Shown: one piece after another, positions 1-8,397 of the stretch | Position numbering within the stretch: position 1 is the first letter of the stretch | Layout of the letters: every line of letters begins with the position of its first letter | Translations under genes and position numbers: made by a program | Notes under the pieces: model-generated | The model's input: only the letters and a program-made list of their open reading frames with translations | Database searches by the model: none | Told to the model about the DNA's origin: nothing | Assembly (NCBI GenBank): GCA_000242935.3 | Contig: CP007053.1 | Span: 1,674,001 to 1,738,000 of the forward strand | Source: Opitutaceae bacterium TAV5 | Lineage (GTDB): Bacteria > Verrucomicrobiota > Verrucomicrobiia > Opitutales > Opitutaceae | DNA: 64,000 bases | Reading direction: 5' to 3'

Positions 1-53
1 CCACGAAACACACGAAATGACACGAAAAGGAGATCGATTTGAGGGCCATCACC

Positions 54-296
54 ATGTGAGATTTTTCCTGGCTCGAACGCCGCTGGCCGGGCACGGGTTA
101 TGAAGACCAGGATGAGGCGCTCGATGGTTTCGTCGAACGTGGCTACGATGCCGTTCGCATCGACGCCTACCCGCATCTCGTCGCCGCCGATCCGCATCGC
201 GAATGGGAAATCCTGCCGGCCTGGAGAAAGGCAAGCCGGAGAAATCCATCGGCTTTCGCCGCATATTATCATCTGATGTTACGCAGATCCCCGTAG
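54..296 (+). pseudogene. Remnant of a cellulase-like (TIM-barrel) glycosidase
   Basis: Reading from 60 the frame gives about 78 codons ending at TAG 294-296. They include DFSWLERRWPG, ERGYDAVRIDAYPHLVAADP and EWEILPAW. From memory this resembles the N-terminus of sugar-binding cellulase-like proteins common in Opitutaceae, which are several hundred residues long. An ATG at 54 is followed at once by TGA, so the frame has no usable start, and the similarity fades after about 230. It is best read as a decayed fragment. The family assignment is from recall and was not searched. Confidence 0.45.
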
Positions 297-598
297 GGGT
301 TTCGCTTGCGAAGCCCGCGAATACCTTGGGGCATCGCCAGTTCGTCCGGCTGGCGCGGGCTACAGAATGCGCAACATCAGTTATCATCACAAGATTTTTA
401 TAATTATTGTGTTAAGAAAATAAGCGAATCGACGGGAGGGAGGAACATATCGAATCCGGAAGCTGTTTCCGGGATCTCTGCAACCCCTGTGTCCACACCT
501 CTGCGGCACGTCCCGGTTTTGCAGCCGCCACACGCTCTCCCCCCGGACTTTCTCCTCGCCCCGCGCCGCCCGCTGCCCGTTACTTTTCCGTTTTTTCC
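297..598. other. Non-coding stretch before truB with a pyrimidine-rich leader
   Basis: No convincing gene is visible. The last part, 582-598, is a pyrimidine-rich leader (acttttccgttttttcc) that abuts the truB ATG in place of a Shine-Dalgarno sequence. A similar leader precedes the purM gene at 58820. Confidence 0.4.
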
Positions 599-1327
599 AT
601 GCTCGTACCGCCCAAAGAACTCGAAGGCGTCCTGCTCATCGACAAGCCCACGGACCACACCTCGCACGACGTCATCGCGCGCCTGCGCGGCATCCTGCAC
701 ATGAAACGCGTCGGCCACGCCGGCACGCTCGACCCGATGGCCACCGGGCTCCTTGTCGTCCTCGTCGGCAAGGCCACCAGCCTTTCGCAGTATCTGATGA
801 GCGCCGACAAGGGGTACACCGGCACCGTCACCCTCGGCAAAACCACCAACACCCAGGACGCCGAAGGCGAGATGCTCGAAACCCGGCCTGTCCCCCCGCT
901 CACCGAGGCGCAGGTCGCCGCTGCCCTGCGCTCCATGCTCGGCGACCAGTATCAGATGCCGCCCATGTTTTCCGCCATCAAGATCGATGGCGTGCCCCTC
1001 TACAAATCCGCCCGCAAGGGCGAGGACATCGAACGCGAGCCGCGCTTCATCCGCGTCAGCCAGTTCGACCTCACCCGCTGGCAATCGCCGGAAATCGACT
1101 TCCGCGTAAAAGTCAGCAAGGGCACCTACGTGCGCACCCTCGCGCACGATCTCGGCGACAAGCTCGGTTGCGGCGGCCACCTTTCCGCCCTGCGCCGCAC
1201 CGCTTGCGGTCCCCTCACGATCGACCGCGCCGTGACGCTGGAGGCGCTGCAAAAAATGTCGCGACCGGAGATCGAAAAAACACTGATCCCCGGCCACCAG
1301 GTCGCCCCCCGTGTGGCAGTGGGGTGA
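599..1327 (+). CDS. truB: tRNA pseudouridine(55) synthase TruB
   Basis: Converts U55 of the tRNA T-loop to pseudouridine in the cytoplasm. The 242-residue protein starts with the family opening GVLLIDKP (10-17) and carries the catalytic block [12 protein letters not shown] (39-50), where D45 is the expected nucleophilic aspartate. [13 protein letters not shown] and the GGHLSALRR segment are also typical. It is shorter than E. coli TruB (about 314 residues) because the C-terminal PUA-like extension is absent, as in many bacteria. ribF follows 17 bases after the stop on the same strand, a common truB-ribF pairing, so co-transcription is likely. The leader lacks a Shine-Dalgarno sequence and is pyrimidine-rich. 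Confidence 0.95.
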   Translation: MLVPPKELEGVLLIDKPTDHTSHDVIARLRGILHMKRVGHAGTLDPMATGLLVVLVGKATSLSQYLMSADKGYTGTVTLGKTTNTQDAEGEMLETRPVPPLTEAQVAAALRSMLGDQYQMPPMFSAIKIDGVPLYKSARKGEDIEREPRFIRVSQFDLTRWQSPEIDFRVKVSKGTYVRTLAHDLGDKLGCGGHLSALRRTACGPLTIDRAVTLEALQKMSRPEIEKTLIPGHQVAPRVAVG

Positions 1328-1344
1328 GGCACCCGATTTCCGAA

Positions 1345-2343
1345 ATGCGCACCTGGACCTCACTCGCCGAAGCCGCCGCCGCACTCGCCGCGCAGCCCGC
1401 GCGCCCGCTGCACCTGGCCATCGGCATGTTCGATGGCGTCCACCTCGGCCACCAGGCCGTGATCGAGGCCGCCGTCCACTCCGCCCGGCGCTGCGGCGGC
1501 ACCTCGGCCGTGCTCACGTTCTGGCCGCACCCGAGCCGCATCTTCCGCCCCGAAGAGCCCGTGCGCATGATCATGACGCCCGCGCTGAAAAACCGGCTCC
1601 TCCTCCAGCTCGGTGTCGACGCCATCATCAGCCAGCCCTTCGACGCCGCCTATGCGCAAACTGCCGCTGCCGAATTTATCCCGCTGCTCCGGCATCACTT
1701 TCCGACCCTGCGCACGATCTACGTCGGTGAAAACTGGCGGTTCGGGCGCGGCCGCGAGGGCGATATCGCGTTTCTCGTCGCCGAGGCCAAAAAACACGGC
1801 CTCGCCGTGTTCAGCGCCGAACGGGTCAATCATAACGGCGAACCGGTCAGCAGCACCCGCATCCGCACGCACCTCGAGGCCGGCGAGATCGAGGACGCCA
1901 ACACCCTGCTCGGCTACAGCTACTTCGCCGAGGGCGTCGTCACGCCGGGCAAGCAGCTCGGCCGCACCATCGGTTTTCCGACGCTCAACGTGGACTGGGA
2001 GCCTGACCTGCGCCCCCGCCTCGGCGTGTACGCCGTGCGCGTCAGCGCCGGTCCGGCATCACCGTTCGCCACGCCGCCGGCCCCGAGTGCTCCGGATGCC
2101 GCCGCCGGCCTGCCTGCCGTGGCCAACTACGGCCTGCGGCCCACGGTGGAAAACGCCACCCGTCCCCGGCTGGAGATTCACGTCCTCGCCGCTACCTGTC
2201 CCTTTCATTCCGGCGATCATGTGACGGTGGAATGGCTGAGTTTCCTGCGTCCCGAGCGCCGTTTCGAAAACCTCCCCGCGCTCGTCGCGCAGATCGCGGT
2301 CGACCGCGAGAATGCAGCGCGGTGGTTTGCCGGGACTGGTTAA
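1345..2343 (+). CDS. ribF: Bifunctional riboflavin kinase / FAD synthetase RibF
   Basis: Phosphorylates riboflavin to FMN and adenylates FMN to FAD. The 332-residue protein has an N-terminal nucleotidyltransferase domain with GMFDGVHLGH (27-36), the HxGH-type ATP site, and the later SSTRIRTHLEAGEIEDAN segment. The C-terminal flavokinase domain shows GRTIGFPTLNV and the usual GxY..V and NYGLRPT blocks. The frame is open upstream to 1168, but the ATG at 1345 gives the normal N-terminus and follows truB closely, so it was chosen. A short Ala/Pro-rich insert (ASPFATPPAPSAPDAAAG) in the flavokinase domain looks like a local expansion. Confidence 0.95.
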   Translation: MRTWTSLAEAAAALAAQPARPLHLAIGMFDGVHLGHQAVIEAAVHSARRCGGTSAVLTFWPHPSRIFRPEEPVRMIMTPALKNRLLLQLGVDAIISQPFDAAYAQTAAAEFIPLLRHHFPTLRTIYVGENWRFGRGREGDIAFLVAEAKKHGLAVFSAERVNHNGEPVSSTRIRTHLEAGEIEDANTLLGYSYFAEGVVTPGKQLGRTIGFPTLNVDWEPDLRPRLGVYAVRVSAGPASPFATPPAPSAPDAAAGLPAVANYGLRPTVENATRPRLEIHVLAATCPFHSGDHVTVEWLSFLRPERRFENLPALVAQIAVDRENAARWFAGTG

Positions 2344-2415
2344 CCCTTCCGTCACCGTCCTCTTTTCTGCTCCGCGATTTGCCAATCCGGACTAATGCGG
2401 ATCGTATTTTCTGCC

Positions 2416-2871
2416 ATGAAAACCAGACTCCTTGCTGTTATCGCCCTTGCCTTGCTTTCTCTCTGCTCCTTGTCCCGCGCCGCCGAAGCCGCCTGGCTCA
2501 CCGATTACCAGGCCGCCGTCAAACAGGCGACCGCGGAAAAGAAAGCCCTGCTGCTCGATTTTACCGGTTCCGACTGGTGCGGCTGGTGCATGCGCCTCGA
2601 CAAGGAAGTCTTTTCACAAAAAGCCTTTGGCGAATACGCCGCGAAGAACCTCGTGCTCGTAAAGCTCGATTTCCCGGCCAAGAAGCCGCAAAGCGCCACC
2701 GAGAAGAAACAGAACGAGGAGCTCGCCAAAAAATATGGCATCGAAAGTTTCCCCACCATCGTCGTGCTCGATGCCGGCGAGAAAAAACTCGGCGAACTCG
2801 GCTACCAGGCCGGCGGCGCCGAGAAATGGGTCGCCTCGCTCGACAAGGTCGTAAAGCAGGCGGCGAACTGA
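2416..2871 (+). CDS. Secreted thioredoxin-fold protein
   Basis: A 151-residue protein with an N-terminal signal peptide (about 1-23, hydrophobic LLAVIALALLSLCSLS, then RAAEAA) and a thioredoxin-like domain with the redox motif C55-G-W-C58 in DWCGWCMRLDKEVF. The cis-proline region FPTIVVLD follows. Proteins of this type (thioredoxin_7 / DUF255-like fold) act in periplasmic disulfide handling, but the exact substrate cannot be told. A possible start at 2395 would add seven residues ahead of the signal peptide; the ATG at 2416 gives a cleaner signal sequence. It follows ribF in the same direction with a 72-base gap. Confidence 0.8.
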   Translation: MKTRLLAVIALALLSLCSLSRAAEAAWLTDYQAAVKQATAEKKALLLDFTGSDWCGWCMRLDKEVFSQKAFGEYAAKNLVLVKLDFPAKKPQSATEKKQNEELAKKYGIESFPTIVVLDAGEKKLGELGYQAGGAEKWVASLDKVVKQAAN

Positions 2872-2904
2872 GTTTTACCGCAACGGGAGACGCGGGTCGG
2901 CCGC

Positions 2905-3073
2905 CAACGTGGCGCGGGGCGTCCCGCCCGCAGACGGCGAAGCCGCCGGATCGCGTGGCACGGGCTTCCAGCCCGTGTTCTGCGGGCGTCCCGCCCGCAT
3001 CCGTTGCCTCTCCGCGTAGCGGCATGCCTCCGTGCATGCCATCTGCGGGCGAGACGCCCGCGCCACACGTCCG
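2905..3073. repeat. GC-rich intergenic hairpin repeat cluster (GTGGCACGGGC family)
   Basis: A run of short self-complementary units such as ggcacgggcttccagcccgtg and gcgggcgtcccgcccgc, bounded by GTGGCGCGGGGC and GCGCCACACG. The same word family recurs at 15826-15850, 17701-17807 and 62500-62650. Translation of these repeats creates false ORFs on both strands. Confidence 0.75.
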
Positions 3074-3114
3074 GATCATGAGTCCGGAGGCCCGGTATTC
3101 GGGAGGTGTGCGCC

Positions 3115-4398
3115 TCACTCCCGCACCTGGCCGTCGCCGGTGAGCAGGTATTTGTAGCTGCACAGTTCGGGCAAGCCCATGGGGCCGCGCGCGTGCAGGC
3201 GGTCGGTCGAGATGCCGATCTCGGCGCCGAAACCGAACTCGAAGCCGTCCGTGAACCGCGTGCTCGCGTTCCAGTACACCGTGGCGCTGTCCACCCCGGC
3301 GAGGAATCGCTGGGCGGCCAGTTCGTCGGTCGTGAGGATCGCGTCGCTGTGCGCGGAACTGTCGCGGTTGATCGTGGCGATGGCCTCCTCCAGTGAATCG
3401 ACCACGCGGACGGCCATGATCAGGTCCATGAATTCCGCCGTGTAGTCCGCCGGAGCGGCCAGGGTGTGCGCGAGGCCGGCGCGGGCGAGGATCGTGGCGG
3501 CGCGTTCGTCCGCGCGCAGTTGCACGCCGCGGGCGAGGAGCGCGGCGGCGAGCCGCGGCAGGTGTTCGCCGGCGGTGTCGGCATGGACGAGAAGCTGTTC
3601 GGCGGCGTTGCACACGCCGGGGCGTTGCGTCTTGGCGTTGACGAGAATTTTTTCCGCCTGCGCGAGGTCGGCCGACTTGTCCACGTAGATGAAACACACG
3701 CCGGTGTAATGCTTGATGACGGGGATGGTGCTGTGCTCCGCCACGAAACGGATGAGGGATTCGCCGCCGCGGGGGATGATGCAGTGGATCAGCGTGTCGA
3801 GCTTGAGGAGGGTGTTGAGCGCGGCGCGGTCGGTCGTCGGCACGAGTTGCACGGCGTCGGCGGGGAGCCCGGCTGCGGCCAGCGCCTCCCGGATGAGCGC
3901 GGCAAAGGCGGTGTTGGTATGGAAAATCTCCTTGCCGCCGCGCAGGATGGAGGCGTTGCCCGACTTGAGGCAGAGGATGGCGCAGTCGATGGTGACATTG
4001 GGCCGCGCCTCGTAAATGATGCCGATCACGCCGATGGGCACGCGGACCTTGCGGATGCGCAGGCCGTTGGGACGCGTGCGGTCGTCGAGCACTTCGCCCA
4101 CGGGATCGGGCAACGCGGCGACCTGGCGGACGGATTCGGCGAGGTGTTCGAGCCGGGCCGGCGTAAGCGTGAGCCGGTCGATCTGCGCCCTGGCGAGGCC
4201 GTGGCGCTCGGCGGCGGCGAGGTCTTTCGCGTTGGCGGCGAACAGGGCCTCGGCGGACGCGGGGAGTTCGAGGAGCCGGGCGAGTTCGAGGAGTGCGGCG
4301 TTTTTCTGCTCCGTCGGCACGGTCGCCAGCACGAGCGAGGCCGCGCGGGCGCGGCGGGCAAGGTCGGTGACGAGCGTGGCGAGGTCGGCGGATGACAT
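3115..4398 (-). CDS. proA: Gamma-glutamyl phosphate reductase ProA
   Basis: Second step of proline synthesis: NADPH-dependent reduction of gamma-glutamyl phosphate to glutamate semialdehyde. The 427-residue length matches the family. Visible motifs are PIGVIGIIYEARPNVT, the catalytic cysteine C263 in PGVCNAAEQLLVH, and the C-terminal signature RFTDGFEFGFGAEIGIST. The frame is open to 4716, but MSSADLATLVTDLARRARAAS at 4398 is the normal N-terminus and the upstream part reads as the methyltransferase region on the same strand. The adjoining 4461-5348 gene is also on the minus strand and upstream, 62 bases away, so the two may be co-transcribed. Confidence 0.95.
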   Translation of the reverse strand: MSSADLATLVTDLARRARAASLVLATVPTEQKNAALLELARLLELPASAEALFAANAKDLAAAERHGLARAQIDRLTLTPARLEHLAESVRQVAALPDPVGEVLDDRTRPNGLRIRKVRVPIGVIGIIYEARPNVTIDCAILCLKSGNASILRGGKEIFHTNTAFAALIREALAAAGLPADAVQLVPTTDRAALNTLLKLDTLIHCIIPRGGESLIRFVAEHSTIPVIKHYTGVCFIYVDKSADLAQAEKILVNAKTQRPGVCNAAEQLLVHADTAGEHLPRLAAALLARGVQLRADERAATILARAGLAHTLAAPADYTAEFMDLIMAVRVVDSLEEAIATINRDSSAHSDAILTTDELAAQRFLAGVDSATVYWNASTRFTDGFEFGFGAEIGISTDRLHARGPMGLPELCSYKYLLTGDGQVRE

Positions 4399-4460
4399 GG
4401 CGAAAAGGAAAGAGGATGGCCCTTCGCCGGGCTTTCCGCAATGGAGTTTTCGCAGGCCCG

Positions 4461-5348
4461 TCAGTGTCCCCCGCCCCGCTGCCGGACCGCCTCGAAGAGC
4501 GTGATGATCGTGGCCATCGCCACGTTGAGCGAATCCGCCTGGCCGGCCATGGGGATGCGCACCCGCTCCTCGGCCTCGGCCAGCCAGTAGTCGCTGAGCC
4601 CGTACTGTTCGCTGCCCATCACAATCGCCAGCGGGCCGCGCAGGTCGGCCCCGGTATGCAACACCGTCGCCGAGGGCGTCGTCGCCACGGCGCGGATGCC
4701 GCGCGCCCGCAGCCATTCGCGCACCGGCCGGCTCTCGGCCACGATCACGGGAACGGAGAACAGCACGCCGGTCGAGGCGCGCACGACGTTGGGATTAAAA
4801 AGATCCGTCACCGGATCGCACACGATGAGCGCATCCACCCCGGCCGCATCGGCGCTGCGCAGGATCGTGCCAAGGTTGCCCGGCTTCTCGATGGCCTCGA
4901 CCACGAGCAGGAACGGTGCACGCTCCGGGATGCGCCCCACCCCTGCCCCGGCTGCGCCGGCCGCACCCGCCGTGCCGGCCGGAGTCCGCGCCGCTTCCAG
5001 CCAGCCGGCCAGATCGTCCAGCGAGTGCCGCCACTGCGGGGCCACGGCGAGCAGGCCGTCGGGACGCTCGCGGTAGGCCACCTTGGCGAAAGCCTCGCGC
5101 GAGAGCTCGATCGCCGTCGCGCCCGCCGCCTGCGCCTGCGCGATGAGCGCGGGCTCGTTTTCGCCCAGAAACCAGTCGGGCGCGAAATACAGCTCGTTGA
5201 TCCGCACGTTCTTCTCCAGCGCCCGGCGGATCTGCCGATAACCCTCCACGAGAAACACCCCCGCCTCGTCGCGCGGACGCCGGTCGCGCAGCTTCACAAG
5301 CTGCTTGATGCGCGGATTCTGGAGGCTGGTGATTTTTTCGACAGGCAT
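4461..5348 (-). CDS. TrmH/SpoU-family RNA 2'-O-methyltransferase
   Basis: A 295-residue SAM-dependent ribose methyltransferase of the SPOUT fold. The N-terminal substrate-binding domain (KITSLQNPRIKQLVKLRDRRPRDE, then FLVEGYRQIRRALE) is followed by the knot domain with VVEAIEKPGNLGTILRSADAAGVDA, LAIVMGSEQYGLS and IPMAGQADSLNVAMATII, the three classic SpoU motifs. It probably methylates rRNA or tRNA; the site cannot be predicted. The start MPVEKITS at 5348 was chosen because the upstream open frame (to 5414) lacks family similarity. An Ala/Gly-rich linker (AGTAGAAGAAGAG) joins the two domains. Confidence 0.9.
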   Translation of the reverse strand: MPVEKITSLQNPRIKQLVKLRDRRPRDEAGVFLVEGYRQIRRALEKNVRINELYFAPDWFLGENEPALIAQAQAAGATAIELSREAFAKVAYRERPDGLLAVAPQWRHSLDDLAGWLEAARTPAGTAGAAGAAGAGVGRIPERAPFLLVVEAIEKPGNLGTILRSADAAGVDALIVCDPVTDLFNPNVVRASTGVLFSVPVIVAESRPVREWLRARGIRAVATTPSATVLHTGADLRGPLAIVMGSEQYGLSDYWLAEAEERVRIPMAGQADSLNVAMATIITLFEAVRQRGGGH

Positions 5349-5524
5349 CTGAAAGGCCGGCCACCCAATATCCCGGGCCGCCGGGCGGCAACCGAAGAAT
5401 GGTCGTCCGCCCATTTGCCGCTTGAATCCCCGGCTTCCGCCGTATGCGCTTTGCCGCGAAGTGTCACGGCTGCCGCCGATTTTTCATTCCTCTTGACGAC
5501 AGATGATTAAATCAACGCCGACCG

Positions 5525-5812
5525 ATGCCTGAAACCAGTCTTTTGCAATATCCGGCCAAGCTCCCTTTACCCTCAGTGACCAAACCAACCACCACCGACG
5601 AACAAGCCTTTCTCGACGAGCTCGACAAGAAGCTCTGGAACGCCGCCGACCGCCTGCGCTCCAACCTCGACGCCGCCGTTTACAAGCACGCCGTCCTCGG
5701 CCTCATCTTTCTCAAATACGTCTCCGACGCCTTCGACCTCCGCCGCGAGGAACTGGCACCTGCCGCGCTGCCCATCCACACCTTTGGCTCAATTAACTTA
5801 TGGCACGACTAA
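5525..5812 (+). pseudogene. Truncated type I restriction-modification methyltransferase HsdM (N-terminus only)
   Basis: The 95-residue frame contains ELDKKLWNAADRLRSNLDAA and YKHAVLGLIFLKYVSDAFD, the hallmark start of HsdM (HsdM_N helical domain). Normal HsdM is around 500 residues with an NPPF methyltransferase motif; here homology stops after RREEL (about 5757), and the frame ends in unrelated sequence overlapping the start of the McrB-like gene. The remains of an hsdR 3' end lie 5 kb downstream at 10876, so the middle of a type I locus has been lost or replaced. Confidence 0.8.
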
Positions 5813-8394
5813 CCAAAAGCCGGAATTTTGAACGGGTCATCAATGCAGCCCAGCAGTGGATCCAAAACTGCCTTATTGGCGACAACTCGGTTTTCTCGAG
5901 TGGGCCGCTTTGGACGCCAGAAAACATAGCGGAAGTCCACAACGCCTTTGTCGACCACCCTGACGAAGGGGGAGATGACTTCTCCACCAAGTTGAAAGGG
6001 CAGATGGAGCCCGCGTCTCCTTCAGCGAAACGACTGATGGCGGAGATGGTGTGGTTGCTTCTGCTTTTTCCATCGAATATAAAAGCTTCAACGAAGCGCA
6101 AGCAAGTCGGCGAGATGTGGTCAATGTCAGGCGAAAAATTGGGTGAAGGTCAGTTGCTACTCGGTGACGACGTCCTTGCGGGGATCGGCTCTGGAGGTCC
6201 CGGCTTCAATAATCATCGCTGGCGGGAAATGGTTTTCCTGATCTCGCTAGTCGGTGACTTGAAGAAACGACCTGCGGACGAGCGACAGAAGCTGATGTCG
6301 GATTATGAGGCATTCATCGATTGGATCTCTCAGGTTCCGCAAGATGGACACCGGCAACTTCGGCATATGTTGAGGTATTTTTGCTTCCCGGATCGTGTTG
6401 AGCGGATATCTTCAAACCGTGAGCGCTGGGCGGTACTTGACGGATTTGGAGTTGCAGCGGAAAATGAAACAAAAAACTGGAGCGACCGCCAGCTTGACGA
6501 TGCGTTACTGACATTACGCCGAAAACTTGAGGCAGAGCATCCAGGCGAAATACTTGACTTCTATGATTCCCCGCTGCGAGAACGGTGGAAATCCGAGGAT
6601 GATGCGCCAGTTCGCCTACTGGCAGTATTTGTCGCGAAAGCGAGCCAAGCAAACCTAAGCCATGGCCTAAAAAACGGGATCTGGGGCTTCAAATCTCATG
6701 CAAAACCCGAAGACTTTGAGAAGCTAAAGCCTGGAGACATCATTATTTTAGGTGCGGGATATTCGGGAGGAAGCCCCCGCACCCCTTTTGAGGAGTGGAA
6801 AGGCCAGAAGCTATCGCAGTTGAGATACGCACGCATAGCCGGACCGCCGTTTCAGAGTGTGGAGATCGAATGGCCCGATGAGCCTAATCTTGGCGAAAGT
6901 GACCGATACCAGTGGCGAATCAAGTTTGATCCGGAAAGTGTAAAGACACTTGCCAACGTTATGTTGAATGACGACACCATACTCAGCCCTGAACTCTCCA
7001 ACAGTCTTCGTAAGTCTGGAAGTGCAAGCGGAAAAGGTTATATCCTGCCCGGATCAAAATTTCCCATATTAGAGACTGAAGATAATTCATTGTCACATGA
7101 GGCGATGGACGAAACGCCACATCGAATAGTCGCGTTTGATGATGCCGCTGTCCACGCCGGCTATACTGCTGTCGAGTCTGCTCACTTTCACACTGAAAAG
7201 GAGCTTTTCGATCGCTTCGTAACATCGCTTGTTACCAAGCCATTTTTGATTCTGACAGGCAACTCTGGAACAGGAAAAACCAAGTTAGCCGAACTTTTTG
7301 TTCAGTGGCTTTGTCAAGGTGTTACGAGTCAGTTCGTCATTGTCCCCGTTGGTGCTGATTGGACCGACAATCGAAACGTCCTCGGCTTTGTGAATCACCT
7401 GCGCACGACAAGCCCGATAGAGGCCGGGACCGACATGACATTGCCGATTTACCAGACGACCAGAATTCTCGACCTTCTTCTGGATGCAGGCCGAAGGGAA
7501 AACGAAGGGAAGCCTTTCTTCCTGATCCTCGACGAAATGAACCTCTCGCACGTGGAACGCTATTTTGCGGATTTCCTTAGCACGATGGAGTCGAAGGAAA
7601 GCCGGCTTTTGCTTCATCGTGAAGGGCGTTCGCTCCCGCGTAAGCCAGATGGGCCATGCGACGTGCCTGAGGCATTGATGCTGCCCCGAAATGTCTTCGT
7701 CATCGGCACGGTGAACGTCGATGAAACGACCTACATGTTCAGTCCAAAGGTCCTCGACCGCGCGAATGTCATCGAGTTTCGAGTGGGCACGGATGCACCT
7801 GCCGAGTTTCTGAAATCGGGCGGACGGAGCATTGGTGAAGTTGCTCACGCATCGACAGGACTAGCTGAAGGTTTTCTCGAGTTGTCGCTCCGCGCACGAA
7901 GCGTAAGAGGCGCGCCTTTGCTGCTTGTTGCCGATCCTGATGCTCCACCTGCCGACGCGGAAGAAGGCATTGAGAAATGCCACGCTGCAATTACCGATCT
8001 TTTCATGCTGATGCAGAAGCGGCACCAGGAGTTCGCCTTCCGCACGATGGCGGAGGTCCTTCGTTTCCTGGCAGTGGATTATGAACTCAAGCCCGCGGCA
8101 GAGGTGTGGAATTGGAAGGGTGCAATGGATGCACAGATTCTTCAGAAAATTCTGCCCAAGCTGCATGGATCCAAACGCAAAATTGGCGCTTTAATAGCGG
8201 CACTCGCGACATACTGCGAGCACGCCAACCGCACAGACGCGGAGGTACTACTGATGGCCGAAACCAAGGCTGAGGCCTATCTGGCGGCCCAAGACAAGAG
8301 AGAGAAATCTCCGATGTTCAAAGAGAGCTACGTCAAGCTGTGCGAGATGATGGAGGCTGTCAGGCGTGACCAGTTTGTGAGCTTCATCCAGTAA
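5800..8394 (+). CDS. McrB-like AAA+ NTPase of a type IV-like restriction module
   Basis: An 864-residue protein. The N-terminal ~450 residues have no motif I recognise and may form a DNA-recognition part. The C-terminal half is an AAA+ domain of the McrB class: Walker A GNSGTGKT at 487-494, Walker B FFLILDE at 573-579 followed by MNLSHVERYF, and the sensor-like block VIGTVNVDET at 634-643 in place of the McrB IGTMN motif. McrB proteins use GTP or ATP to translocate DNA and activate a partner nuclease; the partner is the gene starting 3 bases downstream. Base composition is clearly lower in GC than the flanks and codon use differs, indicating transfer. The gene begins inside the truncated hsdM frame. 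Confidence 0.85.
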   Translation: MARLTKSRNFERVINAAQQWIQNCLIGDNSVFSSGPLWTPENIAEVHNAFVDHPDEGGDDFSTKLKGQMEPASPSAKRLMAEMVWLLLLFPSNIKASTKRKQVGEMWSMSGEKLGEGQLLLGDDVLAGIGSGGPGFNNHRWREMVFLISLVGDLKKRPADERQKLMSDYEAFIDWISQVPQDGHRQLRHMLRYFCFPDRVERISSNRERWAVLDGFGVAAENETKNWSDRQLDDALLTLRRKLEAEHPGEILDFYDSPLRERWKSEDDAPVRLLAVFVAKASQANLSHGLKNGIWGFKSHAKPEDFEKLKPGDIIILGAGYSGGSPRTPFEEWKGQKLSQLRYARIAGPPFQSVEIEWPDEPNLGESDRYQWRIKFDPESVKTLANVMLNDDTILSPELSNSLRKSGSASGKGYILPGSKFPILETEDNSLSHEAMDETPHRIVAFDDAAVHAGYTAVESAHFHTEKELFDRFVTSLVTKPFLILTGNSGTGKTKLAELFVQWLCQGVTSQFVIVPVGADWTDNRNVLGFVNHLRTTSPIEAGTDMTLPIYQTTRILDLLLDAGRRENEGKPFFLILDEMNLSHVERYFADFLSTMESKESRLLLHREGRSLPRKPDGPCDVPEALMLPRNVFVIGTVNVDETTYMFSPKVLDRANVIEFRVGTDAPAEFLKSGGRSIGEVAHASTGLAEGFLELSLRARSVRGAPLLLVADPDAPPADAEEGIEKCHAAITDLFMLMQKRHQEFAFRTMAEVLRFLAVDYELKPAAEVWNWKGAMDAQILQKILPKLHGSKRKIGALIAALATYCEHANRTDAEVLLMAETKAEAYLAAQDKREKSPMFKESYVKLCEMMEAVRRDQFVSFIQ

Positions 8395-8397
8395 ATC

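Noticed and set aside
2561-4441. Long minus-strand Arg/Pro-rich frame of 626 codons overlapping proA
   Set aside because: It is a shadow of proA and of the repeat region in a high-GC genome; composition is Arg/Pro-rich and no family feature appears.
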